The notes beneath the pieces are model-generated. The model was not told the origin of the DNA. It made no database searches and worked only from the letters and a program-made list of their open reading frames with translations. This document shows, piece after piece, positions 14,151 through 22,873 of a DNA stretch of 27,229 nt (its first letter is position 1; each line of letters opens with the position of its first letter). The DNA comes from Kiritimatiellia bacterium (GTDB lineage Bacteria; Verrucomicrobiota; Kiritimatiellia; RFP12; UBA1067), in contig JAFRBA010000087.1 in the NCBI GenBank assembly GCA_017405115.1, forward strand, positions 1 through 27,229, read 5' to 3'. Both the position numbers and the translations under genes were made by a program.

Positions 14151-15267
14151 CTCCGGTGGCGGCGCGGAAGGCACGTTTTGCGTGGTTGGCGGTCTTGAAT
14201 CCGCATGCGAGCGATACGGCTGCAATCGCCTCCTTCGACGTCGGGAGCCGCGTCTTCAGCAACTCGATCCTCCGTTCCGCTATGACGTCTAAAACGCTCT
14301 TGCCGAGCAGTTCGCCAAAGCGCAGGTACAGAAGACGCCTCGAAACGTTGAGGTACCGAGCAACGTCGTCGACGCCTATTCCCGACTCCGCATTCTCGCG
14401 TATGTACACAAGCGCCCGGTCGATCATCATCGCCGCCGGGCTCACGGGCCGCGTCGTTTCGCGCACTACCACGCCCTTCGGGGCGATGAGGACGTCGCGC
14501 ACAGGACGGTCGGGACGTCGCATCATGCGGCTCAGCATCTGCGCCGCCTCGAAGCCCTCCTCTTCGTGGCCTATATGCACACTTGAGAGCCGCGGACGGC
14601 AGTTGTCGCAAATGAGAGCGTCGTTGTCGTGTCCGATGAGGACGATCTGGCGCGGCACGGCGATTTTCAGTTCGTGGCAGAGCGTGAGCGCTTTGCTGGC
14701 GATGTCGTCCGACGCGGCCATCACTGCAGCGGGCTTTGGCATTGCGCATAGCCATTCCTCCAGTGAACCTTCTGTCGGATTGAATACAACTGGTTCCAGC
14801 CCGCGCTCTGCGAGCATTGTGCGCATTCCCTCCTCCCGCAGCCTCGACCACCTTGTGCTGGGATGTTGCGCAGGAATGTATCCGTACGTACGCATTGCGC
14901 CCAGCGAGAGCAGATGCCGCGCACCTTCGCGCCCTGCCCGCAGGTCGTCGCTTCTTACGTTTCCGACGCGCATATTCCTGGTGCCGTCGCCAAGCGCCTC
15001 GTCGCGGTCAATCTGCACCTGGCAGGTGTTGGAATCCCTTATGGCCCTTTGCATGTTCGGATTCATGGTGCTGGAAATCACCCCTGCAAAATCGCCTTCG
15101 CGCAGTTCGCGCAGGATTTCCGTGACGTCGTCCATTTGGCGCGCGAGCACGACGTCCCAGTTCGCGCTGACTGAGGAATAGCGGAATATTCCGGCCAGCT
15201 GCTTGCTGCCGGCAGGCGATCCCATCGACAGGCACACCAACACTTTCTTTTGGGGACTTTCTCTCAT
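14086..15267 (-). CDS. XylR-type transcriptional regulator (LacI-like sensor + AraC DNA-binding domain)
   Basis: A 393-residue regulator. Start at 15267 gives MRESPQKKVLVCLSM, seven bases after an extended -10; the open frame continues further upstream but lacks support. Residues about 8-275 form a periplasmic-binding-protein-like sugar sensor: FAGVISSTMNP, LLSLGAMRTYGYIPAQ, AAVMAASDDIASKAL and VPRQIVLIGHDND. Residues about 285-380 form the AraC pair of helix-turn-helix units: GVDDVARYLNVSRRLLYLRFGELLGKS and AIAAVSLACGFKTANHAKRAFRAATG. This layout is that of E. coli XylR, a sugar-responsive activator. It is divergent from the glycoside hydrolase operon at 15387, the obvious target. Its 3' end overlaps the flippase gene. 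Confidence 0.92.
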   Translation of the reverse strand: MRESPQKKVLVCLSMGSPAGSKQLAGIFRYSSVSANWDVVLARQMDDVTEILRELREGDFAGVISSTMNPNMQRAIRDSNTCQVQIDRDEALGDGTRNMRVGNVRSDDLRAGREGARHLLSLGAMRTYGYIPAQHPSTRWSRLREEGMRTMLAERGLEPVVFNPTEGSLEEWLCAMPKPAAVMAASDDIASKALTLCHELKIAVPRQIVLIGHDNDALICDNCRPRLSSVHIGHEEEGFEAAQMLSRMMRRPDRPVRDVLIAPKGVVVRETTRPVSPAAMMIDRALVYIRENAESGIGVDDVARYLNVSRRLLYLRFGELLGKSVLDVIAERRIELLKTRLPTSKEAIAAVSLACGFKTANHAKRAFRAATGVTMREWRADATAQKGRNQASP

Positions 15268-15274
15268 GCGTGTA

Positions 15275-15283
15275 ATTATACCA
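15275..15283 (-). promoter_or_regulatory. Extended -10 promoter of the XylR-type regulator, leaderless arrangement
   Basis: On the minus strand TGGTATAAT occupies 15283-15275. Seven bases (TACACGC) precede the ATG at 15267. No ribosome site is present. Confidence 0.75.
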
Positions 15284-15301
15284 CAAACTGCGTAATCATG
15301 T

Positions 15302-15334
15302 TGCACGAAATGCGACAAAACTGATGCATGAAAT
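15302..15334 (+). promoter_or_regulatory. Candidate operator: direct repeat TGCAYGAAAT
   Basis: TGCACGAAAT (15302-15311) and TGCATGAAAT (15325-15334) are direct repeats with a 23-base period, between the divergent regulator and the GH2 operon. Direct repeats about two helical turns apart, just upstream of the -35, are how AraC-type activators such as XylR bind. The second copy begins 24 bases before the TTGACG -35 box. Confidence 0.55.
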
Positions 15335-15348
15335 AGATTGTGCTGGCA

Positions 15349-15378
15349 TTGACGGCTTGCCGCGCCGAATGGTATCAT
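15349..15378 (+). promoter_or_regulatory. Promoter of the glycoside hydrolase operon
   Basis: TTGACG (15349-15354), an 18-base spacer and TATCAT (15373-15378) preceded by TGG. Eight bases separate the -10 from ATG 15387, again a leaderless-type layout. The -10 has one mismatch, which fits dependence on the adjacent activator. Confidence 0.75.
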
Positions 15379-15386
15379 ACGCTCGC

Positions 15387-17981
15387 ATGAAACAGTACTT
15401 TCTACTTGCCATCCTTGTGGTGTCGCTTGGCTGTTCCGCATTCCAGGCGGATGACGTTGTTGTTTTATCCGGCCCCTGGGAGATGCAGCAGAAGTCTGCT
15501 CCTGGAAAATGGATGCCTGCCGTCGTGCCCGGAACGGTGCTCACGACTCTTGTCAAGAACGGGGTCGTGCCCGATCCGTACTACGGACTCAACAACAAGA
15601 TCGAGGAAGGCAAGATTCCAGATGTAGGCATGGGGGCGCGGGACTTCTACACTGTGACGTACCGTACGAAGGTGACGATTCCCGAAAACTGGAAGAGGAA
15701 GACCGTCTGGCTGCGTCCCGAAGGCATCAACTACCACGGCGAGATTCGCCTGAACGGCCAAGTGGCAACGACGACCACTGGAACGTTCGCGCGCAACGCC
15801 GTTGATGTGTCGGAGTTCCTGAGGCCCGGCGTGAACGACGTAGAGGTCGAAGTGCGCCCAGTTGACCATCCCGGCAAACCGTTCCAGAAGCCGTGGGGTG
15901 CGCCGGGGGAATGGTCCAACGGCGGCGACGGCGAAATCGGGCGCGACGTGACTGTGCTGATGGGAGCGGGCTGGGACTTCATGTTCTCGGACGGAATCCG
16001 CGACCGCCACGTCGGCATCTGGAAGGACATCGTCTTGTTTGCGACGGACAAGATTCGCATCGACGCGCCGTACGTTCGCACGAAGCTGAACGACGCGATG
16101 GACGAAGCCGAGCTGACGCTTGCGGTGGATCTCGTCAACGCCAGCCAGAAATGGGGCGACACGCTTTCGGGCGTGCTGGAGGCGGAGGTTGCGGGAACGG
16201 ACGTCCGGTTCTCGAAGCGGATGTCGTTCTACCGCGGCGAACGGCGGACGGAGTTCCTGACGGCGAAGCTGAAGAAACCAAAGCTATGGTGGCCGCGCAA
16301 CAAGGGGCCGCAGAACCTCTACACGCTCAACGTGCAGTTCGTGCTCGACGCCTACAAGGAGTATGACCGCGTCGCAGACAGGCAATATGAGGTTCCCAGC
16401 TGCGTATCGGACTCGAAGACGATCCGCTTTGGCGTTCGCGAGTTCACGTCCGACCAGTCGGGCGAGGATGGGGCGCGGCAGTTCTACGTGAACCGCCGCA
16501 AGATATTCATACGCGGCACGAACTGGATTCCAGAGGGAATGCTGCGACAGGACGACGAGCGCATGGAGGCCGAGATGCGGCTCACGGCCGAAAGCGGCGT
16601 CAACCTTGTGCGGCTCTGGGCGGGCGGCATCACGGAGTCCGACCGCTTCTACGAGCTCTGCGATGAATACGGGCTTCTTGTCTGGCAGGAGTTCTGGATG
16701 ACGGGCGACACGCGCCATCCCGACAATCCGGGCCTCTACCTCGACAGCGTGGCACAGCAGGTGAAGCGCATCCGCCACCACGCTTCCATCGCCCATTGGG
16801 TCTGCTCCAACGAATCGACCGACGTGCAGGGGGTCGAAGAGCTCGTGAAGAGCCTTACGGGCACGACAAGCTGGATGCAGAATTCCGAGTGCGACGGCGT
16901 CCACGACGGCTCGCCGTACTATCCCGTCAATTCGATGCGCCACTATCTGGACTGCGCCTCGTCGCGCGGACGCCGCATCTACGGCTTTTCGCCGGAGTAC
17001 GGAACGTGCGCACTGCCGCCGGCGGAGTGCTGCCGCGAGTTCATGCCCGAGGAGCTTCTCTGGCCAGTCGAGAAGAACGTCGAGGCGTGGAAATACCGCG
17101 AGGGCGGCGGCTTCGACCGGATGACGGAGTTCCATCACGCCGCCGTGAACGCCTACGGCAAGTCATCGAGCTTCGACGAGTATGCCCGCAAGTCGCAGGC
17201 GGCCGACGCTCTCGCCCACCGCTGCCTCTGGGAGGCTTGGAACCGCGCGCGCAACACGGCAACAGGCGTCCTCTTCTGGTACAACAACACGCCTGTCCCG
17301 CAACTCGGCGGACATACCTGGGACCATTCGCTCGTCTGCACCGCATCTCAGTTCGCGCAGGCGAATGCGCTTGAACCACTGCACGCACAGTACGAATACC
17401 TCTCGAACCGCGTCTCGATTGTGAGCGACATCTACGAGGCGAGGAACCTTTCAGTAAAGGCGGAGGTGTATGACTTCGAGTCGCGCAAGGTGTGGGAGCG
17501 GTCGGCGAAGGTGAATGTTCCGGGCGAGACGCACGTCGATGTTTTTGCGATACCGTTTGACGCGGAGCTCGCGCTCAACTTCGATAAACCGCATTTCGTC
17601 AAGCTGCGGTTGATGGAAGGGGCGCGAGAGATCGCCTCTACGTTCTACTGGCGCAGCAACTCCGTCTACGCCGGCCCTGAATCGGCGACAGGCCCTTGTG
17701 TCGGCGGATTCGAGGATCTCGACGCCCTGCCCAAGACGACTCTTGCTGCGCGGCAGTTGTCGGACGAAGGCGGCAAGTTGACGGTCGAGGTCGAGAATGT
17801 CGGCGACAAGCTAGCGTTCATGGTCGAGGTGCGGCTTGAGGGCGAGGACGGAAAGTACCTGAAGCCCGTATTCTTCTCGGACAACTTCTTCGCGCTTCTC
17901 CCCGGCGAGAAGAAGACCATCACTGCGAATCACCCTGCGGCTAAATTCAACTGGAGAGCCAAAGCATGGAACTCAAAATAG
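15387..17981 (+). CDS. GH2 glycoside hydrolase, endo-beta-mannosidase/exo-glucosaminidase-like
   Basis: An 864-residue secreted enzyme. ATG 15387 begins the signal peptide MKQYFLLAILVVSLGCSAFQA; Cys16 could also make it a lipoprotein. The N-terminal sugar-binding jelly roll (about 25-200) begins SGPWEMQQ with VPGTVLTTLVKNG, and Ig-like domains follow. In the TIM barrel (about 340-640) the phrases VRLWAGGITESDRFYELCDEYGLLVWQEFWMTGD match GH2 enzymes of the mannosylglycoprotein endo-beta-mannosidase branch. Acid/base Glu476 lies in HWVCSNES and the nucleophile is probably Glu537 in FSPEYG. It probably trims beta-mannoside or glucosaminide glycans outside the cytoplasm. It leads an operon with four following genes; the next start overlaps it by 16 bases. 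Confidence 0.88.
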   Translation: MKQYFLLAILVVSLGCSAFQADDVVVLSGPWEMQQKSAPGKWMPAVVPGTVLTTLVKNGVVPDPYYGLNNKIEEGKIPDVGMGARDFYTVTYRTKVTIPENWKRKTVWLRPEGINYHGEIRLNGQVATTTTGTFARNAVDVSEFLRPGVNDVEVEVRPVDHPGKPFQKPWGAPGEWSNGGDGEIGRDVTVLMGAGWDFMFSDGIRDRHVGIWKDIVLFATDKIRIDAPYVRTKLNDAMDEAELTLAVDLVNASQKWGDTLSGVLEAEVAGTDVRFSKRMSFYRGERRTEFLTAKLKKPKLWWPRNKGPQNLYTLNVQFVLDAYKEYDRVADRQYEVPSCVSDSKTIRFGVREFTSDQSGEDGARQFYVNRRKIFIRGTNWIPEGMLRQDDERMEAEMRLTAESGVNLVRLWAGGITESDRFYELCDEYGLLVWQEFWMTGDTRHPDNPGLYLDSVAQQVKRIRHHASIAHWVCSNESTDVQGVEELVKSLTGTTSWMQNSECDGVHDGSPYYPVNSMRHYLDCASSRGRRIYGFSPEYGTCALPPAECCREFMPEELLWPVEKNVEAWKYREGGGFDRMTEFHHAAVNAYGKSSSFDEYARKSQAADALAHRCLWEAWNRARNTATGVLFWYNNTPVPQLGGHTWDHSLVCTASQFAQANALEPLHAQYEYLSNRVSIVSDIYEARNLSVKAEVYDFESRKVWERSAKVNVPGETHVDVFAIPFDAELALNFDKPHFVKLRLMEGAREIASTFYWRSNSVYAGPESATGPCVGGFEDLDALPKTTLAARQLSDEGGKLTVEVENVGDKLAFMVEVRLEGEDGKYLKPVFFSDNFFALLPGEKKTITANHPAAKFNWRAKAWNSK

Positions 17982-20875
17982 CATTTGCCGCCATCTGCGC
18001 GGTATCGACTTTTGCGTCGGACGGCGGGATCAACCTCGTCAAGGACGCGGATGTAAACTCAAAACCGCTATCGCCGGAGTTCAGGCTGTTCGGTTCGGCA
18101 AGGCAGGGCGGCATTTCTGACTTCGAGGAGGACGCTACCTGGAACCGCTGCGCGAAGCTCGAGCTGACTCGGTGCGACGTGAACGCCGCTGGCGTCACGA
18201 ATGTGAACCTCGGACTGCAGGTGGGTGGCGACGAGAAGCGCGTGGGGTTTCCCGTGCGCGGCGGATCCAAGTACCGGTTTTCATTCGAGATGCGCGGCGA
18301 CGCGCCAATGGTTATCGTCGTGCAGCGCACATGGGACTCGAAGGGCAAAGTGACGCAGAAGGCGACGCCGATGAACACGGTAAAGCCGCAGAAGGACTGG
18401 ACGGCCTACAAGGGCGAGTTCGAGGCGCCGGCGGACGCCGTGCGCGGAGCTCTCCTGTTCCAGTTCTGGGGAAAGCTTCCGCGCTATGTCGAAGTCTGCA
18501 GTCCGCCATATTTCATCCTTGTGGATAAAATTCGGATCGAGGAGGTGACATTCGGGCGCGAGATATGGCCTGTCGCGGCGATTGTCGTGCCTGACGACGG
18601 CGCGGCGGAATGTAGCGGATTCCGCTCGCTGGAGAACTCCGACGTGCTGGCCCGCCTGCCGACCAGGATGATGGTGAAGGCGACAGAAGACGCGCTGAAG
18701 TTCCGCTTTGCGTTCGACGGCGCCAAGCCGCTTCCCAACAAGTCCGGTATGGGCGTGTGGACGCATGACCTTGTCGAGCTCATGTTCGCCACCGATGCAT
18801 TGGGGAATCTTCCGCCCGTGCATCTCGCTCTCAACGCCGCCGGCGTCAAGTGGATGTCAGGCAACGAGCCCGACTATTCGCTCTGGGATGGGAGGGCGCA
18901 GGTTCGCGAAGATGGATGGGACGCCGTCGTGTCCGTATCCTGGAAGGCGCTCGGCTACGCTGCGAAGCCTCCGAAGGGAACTCTGATCCGCTTCAACGCA
19001 ATGCGCGAGCACACCGTCGCGGAGACATCGAAGCTCGATCCCGCGAAGGGGACGCGCTGCGGGCGCGGCTGGCTCCTGGACGATTCAGTATTCTCTTTCG
19101 CCGGAACGGAATTCGGGAATCCTGAGCGGTTCGGGGTGATCATTCTCGGCGACGACCCGAAGTACGGCGACGATCCCTCTGCTTGGTGGTACGCCGACCG
19201 CCGCCGCGAAGAGGACGAGCGGCTGGCGAAGCTGATGCGCGAGAAGATGATCGTCGCCCAGGTGCCGATGCACACGAATCCCGACATCCCGTACCTGCCG
19301 CCCGAAATATTCGAGCCTCAGCCCGTTTTCCGCCTGCGGGTGGCAGTCAACGAGCGCACTGCTCTCCCGGTCGCAATCGCCAACATGACGGACACGATGG
19401 AAGAGTACCGCGTTGCGCTCGTCCGTAGCTTCGAGCCGCCGACGGAGGCGTTCGAGCACCCGATGCCGCTTGCAGGGCTGAAGCGCGCCGACGGCAAGGC
19501 GATTGGACACGGGAAGATCACGATGCGCCGCGGCGTCAGATTCCGCGACTCAGACGCGAAGCAGCATGGTGCCAGATACGACATCCTTGCGAAAATGAAC
19601 GACGTGTCGTCCGTCCCGGTCGCACCCAGGGAGGCGGGGCTTGCATGGATCCAGATCGACTGCCACGGCGTCGAGCCGGGGCTATACAAGGGCGAGCTTG
19701 TCGTGACCCCGCTTGTCGGCGGACAGTTCGAGAGGCACAAGATGAGCCGCCTTCCCGGCGGCGCCAAGACGATGGAGATATTCGATGACTCGAAGCGGAT
19801 TCCGGTCGAGCTGGAGGTCCTTCCGTTCGCGCTTGCCGAGCCGACCGACTTCGCGCTGAACGGGTTCCGCACTGGATGGAAGGACTACCAGATCGAGTTC
19901 ATGAACCAGTACGACTGCATGGACTTCATAGTGACGCCGTGGTTCTTCGACATGACGTTCAACCCCGACGGCTCGGCCAAGACCGCGCAGCCGCGCTCCT
20001 TCCAAGTGCCGCACCTGAAGGAGCTTCACAAACGTGTGCGAAAGCTCGGGAAGCGTCCGCGCGTGATGATCGCATACGGATGCTATGCCAACTTCAAGCG
20101 GTTCCACATGCGCGACAGCGGAATCAAGTTCGACACGACCGAATACTGGACGGCCTGGCGCAACTGGCTCAAGTATGTCGAGAAGACGATGAACGACAAC
20201 GGTTTCCCCAACGACGACTACGTGATGGAAGTCTACGACGAGCCCAATCTGAAGGAATGGCCGATGGACGAGGTTGTGCGCTCCTACAAAGAGGCGAAGG
20301 CCGCCGTGCCCACGATGAAGCTCCTGAACACGAACGGCGAGCGCGCCTACTTCAAGGCGATTTCGCCGTTCGTCGACCACTGGTACTTCTCGCAGTATTC
20401 CTTTGGGGACAAGACCGTCATGGAGTACCCGAAGGAGATGCTGGCGGCGGGCAAGACGGTCTCCATGTACGCCTGCGGCACGAACATGCGTCAGGACCTC
20501 TACCGCTACTGCCGCATACTGGCGTGGAAGGCGGCGAACATCGGCTCCGACTTCGTGTCGCTCTACCAGTTCTACGACCAGCAGCCAGGCTGCTCGTTCC
20601 GCCAGGCGACATGCGGGGCGGTCGCGTACGATACGTCGTACGAGGCCGTGCCGTCGATCAGGCTTGAGAACCTCTACGCCGGCATGACGGACATCCGCTA
20701 CCTTAAGCTGCTGGAGCGCAAGGCGAAGGCGGCAGGCGACACGCCTGAGGCTAAGGCGGCTCTCGCGTTCGCCAGGAAGTCCATCCACGACGTGCCGCTC
20801 AAGTATCCGCACGACGAGACGGGCGCATCGCGCTTCCGCGAGGAGTGCATAGAACATCTTCTAAGGTTGAAGTAA
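17966..20875 (+). CDS. Secreted GH123-like/DUF4091 multi-domain glycoside hydrolase
   Basis: A 969-residue secreted protein with signal peptide MELKIAFAAICAVSTFAS. It starts inside the GH2 gene with a GGAGAG ribosome site at 17953-17958. Domains in order: an N-terminal beta-sandwich carbohydrate-binding-like region (about 20-190), a CBM9/DOMON-like module (about 205-400; HDLVELMFATDA, then DGWDAVVSVSWKALGY), a linker beta domain, and a TIM-barrel (about 630-900). The last part, LENLYAGMTDIRYLKLLERKAK, is the DUF4091 ending seen in GH123-type proteins. GH123 N-acetyl-beta-galactosaminidases use an adjacent Asp-Glu pair; here MEVYDEPN has Asp758-Glu759 at the expected place. Substrate-assisted hydrolysis of a GalNAc-type glycan is inferred, not proven. 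Confidence 0.75.
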   Translation: MELKIAFAAICAVSTFASDGGINLVKDADVNSKPLSPEFRLFGSARQGGISDFEEDATWNRCAKLELTRCDVNAAGVTNVNLGLQVGGDEKRVGFPVRGGSKYRFSFEMRGDAPMVIVVQRTWDSKGKVTQKATPMNTVKPQKDWTAYKGEFEAPADAVRGALLFQFWGKLPRYVEVCSPPYFILVDKIRIEEVTFGREIWPVAAIVVPDDGAAECSGFRSLENSDVLARLPTRMMVKATEDALKFRFAFDGAKPLPNKSGMGVWTHDLVELMFATDALGNLPPVHLALNAAGVKWMSGNEPDYSLWDGRAQVREDGWDAVVSVSWKALGYAAKPPKGTLIRFNAMREHTVAETSKLDPAKGTRCGRGWLLDDSVFSFAGTEFGNPERFGVIILGDDPKYGDDPSAWWYADRRREEDERLAKLMREKMIVAQVPMHTNPDIPYLPPEIFEPQPVFRLRVAVNERTALPVAIANMTDTMEEYRVALVRSFEPPTEAFEHPMPLAGLKRADGKAIGHGKITMRRGVRFRDSDAKQHGARYDILAKMNDVSSVPVAPREAGLAWIQIDCHGVEPGLYKGELVVTPLVGGQFERHKMSRLPGGAKTMEIFDDSKRIPVELEVLPFALAEPTDFALNGFRTGWKDYQIEFMNQYDCMDFIVTPWFFDMTFNPDGSAKTAQPRSFQVPHLKELHKRVRKLGKRPRVMIAYGCYANFKRFHMRDSGIKFDTTEYWTAWRNWLKYVEKTMNDNGFPNDDYVMEVYDEPNLKEWPMDEVVRSYKEAKAAVPTMKLLNTNGERAYFKAISPFVDHWYFSQYSFGDKTVMEYPKEMLAAGKTVSMYACGTNMRQDLYRYCRILAWKAANIGSDFVSLYQFYDQQPGCSFRQATCGAVAYDTSYEAVPSIRLENLYAGMTDIRYLKLLERKAKAAGDTPEAKAALAFARKSIHDVPLKYPHDETGASRFREECIEHLLRLK

Positions 20876-20884
20876 AGGAAAGGA

Positions 20885-21547
20885 ATGAAAATGAAACGAA
20901 GAAGGAAAACATTCGCCCTTGCCGCAGTGTTCGCGGCCGGGGTCTGGGCGGCGTTCGCCGATCCAGTAATACTGTCGTCCGACGACGGTCGCGTATGGCA
21001 GACCGTATTCGATCCGTCCGCGCCGCTTGAATGGCGCTGGACAGACGGCGCGGAATCCGCGACTGTTACCGTGACGAACGCACTGTTCGGAACGGTTGAT
21101 GCGCCTATCGTCGTCGCGCGCACCGTTAACGCCAAGTACGGCTCAGTCGCCATGCCGAATCCCGCGCGGAGCGCGGATACGGGCGAGGGACTTGTCGATG
21201 TCGTCCTCGTGCAGCGCGGCGCGGGCGACGCCGAGATTTCGTGCGAGTGCGCACGGCTTGCGTTTCTGCCGGGTGTCGGCTGCGGACAGACCAAGCTGGA
21301 CTCCAAGCCGTCGTTTGCCTCGCCGCGCGTCGTCCCCTACGACGCTGCGTGGACGAATGCGGATGTGTCTGAGGTCGGCGTGACGCTTGCTGCTGGCGGA
21401 GATTCGTCTCGCAATGTCTTGGACGGGCTCGGCGGGTATTTTCCGATTGCGCCCATGGACGGAACGGTGACGCTCGACTTCGACGGTGTCGCCCACGCAT
21501 CTGTGCCGGTAAAGAAACGTCTCGGTGCGATTCTCATTGTCTGGTAA
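20885..21547 (+). CDS. Secreted protein of unknown function, beside SUMF1-fold genes
   Basis: A 220-residue protein with a clear signal peptide (basic MKMKRRRK, hydrophobic ALAAVFAAGVWAAFA). The mature part is beta-rich, with alternating strands such as WRWTDGAESATVTVTN, VDVVLVQRG and GTVTLDFDGVAHASV. I do not recognise a family. The ribosome site is AAAGGA at 20874-20879 before ATG 20885; ATG 20891 is an alternative. It lies 9 bases after the GH123-like gene and 23 bases before the first SUMF1-fold gene, so it belongs to the same operon. Ig-like or glycan-binding roles are guesses from the strand pattern. It shares no long motif with the two SUMF1-fold proteins. Confidence 0.75.
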   Translation: MKMKRRRKTFALAAVFAAGVWAAFADPVILSSDDGRVWQTVFDPSAPLEWRWTDGAESATVTVTNALFGTVDAPIVVARTVNAKYGSVAMPNPARSADTGEGLVDVVLVQRGAGDAEISCECARLAFLPGVGCGQTKLDSKPSFASPRVVPYDAAWTNADVSEVGVTLAAGGDSSRNVLDGLGGYFPIAPMDGTVTLDFDGVAHASVPVKKRLGAILIVW

Positions 21548-21570
21548 ACCTCAGCTAAGGAGTAATCATC

Positions 21571-22857
21571 ATGATTAGAGTTCTTCTGGCTTGTCTCCTG
21601 GCGTCGTCGGCATTGGCCGACGTTGCGCCGTCCGTCTCTCGCATTGCCGTCAAGCAGCGCTGGCCGTGGAGCGCAAAGGTTGACATCGACTACTGGCTCG
21701 ACTCGGACCGTCCCGTGGACGTGTCGTTCACGGCAACATGGGACGGACAGTCCGAGCCGTTCGCGCTTGACGGTGCCGCGCTGAGCGGCTGCACGTACTC
21801 GGCGCGTCCGGGGATGAACCACGCCGAGTGGGACCCGGTCGCAGCCGGTGTCTCGACGAGCACTCCGCTCAAGACCTTCGCCGTGACGCCGACGATCGAA
21901 TCATCCGGTTCGCGAAAGTATCTCGTCATAAACCTGAAAAACGGCGACTGCACCTTCTATGCAGACGAACCCACAGGAGGGTGGAACCAAGATAGCTACA
22001 AAAAGCAGTACATGGTATTCCGCCGAATCCCGGCAGGGGTCTACACTCTTGGCTACACGACGGAGCAAATGGATCGTCTGTCTGCAATTGGTGCTACAGG
22101 GAAGAGCGACTACTCGGCACTGTTCGCGCAGCGCACCGTGCGAATCACAAGCGACTACTACATCGCGCTCTTCCAGGTCACGAGCGACCAGAACACGAGA
22201 CTTGGCGGAAGCGGATCCAGCAACTCTACCATTCCATGGGCCATGAACCCCAGCCTTTGGCGCGGCTCGCTCACGGATCCTGCGGCCAAGGTGAACTGGC
22301 CGACGGAGGGATTCAACGTTTCCGCAGACAGCACTGTCGGTCGTCTGCGTTCGCGTGTTGCTGGGAAGCTTCCGCCGCAGATGGTCATCGACCTGCCGAC
22401 CGAGGCGCAGTGGGAGGTCGCCGCGCGGACGGGCTCGACCACTTTCTACAGCGGCTTCGGGACTCTGGAGAACACGAAGCAGGAGATCCTTGACTTCCAG
22501 ATTGCGCATTCGACGAACAGAACGGTATCCGTCGGGCTGATGCAGCCGAACGACTGGGGCCTGTATGACACGTCCGGCATAGCCTACGAGATGACGCTCA
22601 ACCTCGCTCGCGGCGATGCGTCTAAGAACTACATAGACACGGGCAGCTGCAAGGTTGACGGGCAGGATGTAGATCCTGTCGGCATGACGGTCGATGCGGG
22701 GGCGGAGAACCTCTTTGCCGTTACGTGCAACTGCGGATGGGGAAGCCGCGGCATGGCCTATACTGCCATGCCGCCGGCGCGTCGCTTGATGCGCGCGGCC
22801 GGCGACGTCACCTCCGGTGCTCGGCTTTGCATTCACCTGAATCCTCCGCTTAAGTAA
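21571..22857 (+). CDS. Secreted SUMF1-fold (formylglycine-generating-enzyme-like) protein, copy 1
   Basis: A 428-residue protein with signal peptide MIRVLLACLLASSALA and ribosome site TAAGGAG (21556-21562). An N-terminal domain (about 18-115) begins with VSRIAVKQRWPWSAKVDIDYWL. The C-terminal half (about 120-428) is SUMF1/FGE-like: FRRIPAGVYTLGYTT, ITSDYYIALFQVTSDQ, IDLPTEAQWEVAARTGSTT, and VGLMQPNDWGLYDTSGIAYEM. In true FGE two active-site cysteines near the C-terminus oxidise a sulfatase Cys. Here the RGGSW-like region is TCNCGWGSRG and the end RLMRAAGDVTSGARLCIHL, so the usual spacing is not kept. No sulfatase is nearby. A structural, binding or surface role is more likely than formylglycine generation. 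Confidence 0.85.
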   Translation: MIRVLLACLLASSALADVAPSVSRIAVKQRWPWSAKVDIDYWLDSDRPVDVSFTATWDGQSEPFALDGAALSGCTYSARPGMNHAEWDPVAAGVSTSTPLKTFAVTPTIESSGSRKYLVINLKNGDCTFYADEPTGGWNQDSYKKQYMVFRRIPAGVYTLGYTTEQMDRLSAIGATGKSDYSALFAQRTVRITSDYYIALFQVTSDQNTRLGGSGSSNSTIPWAMNPSLWRGSLTDPAAKVNWPTEGFNVSADSTVGRLRSRVAGKLPPQMVIDLPTEAQWEVAARTGSTTFYSGFGTLENTKQEILDFQIAHSTNRTVSVGLMQPNDWGLYDTSGIAYEMTLNLARGDASKNYIDTGSCKVDGQDVDPVGMTVDAGAENLFAVTCNCGWGSRGMAYTAMPPARRLMRAAGDVTSGARLCIHLNPPLK

Positions 22858-22873
22858 GAAAGGATAAACGACA

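Noticed and set aside
14156..15181. A 341-codon plus-strand frame opposite the XylR-type regulator
   Set aside because: Ser/Arg-rich shadow; the regulator domains on the minus strand are unambiguous.
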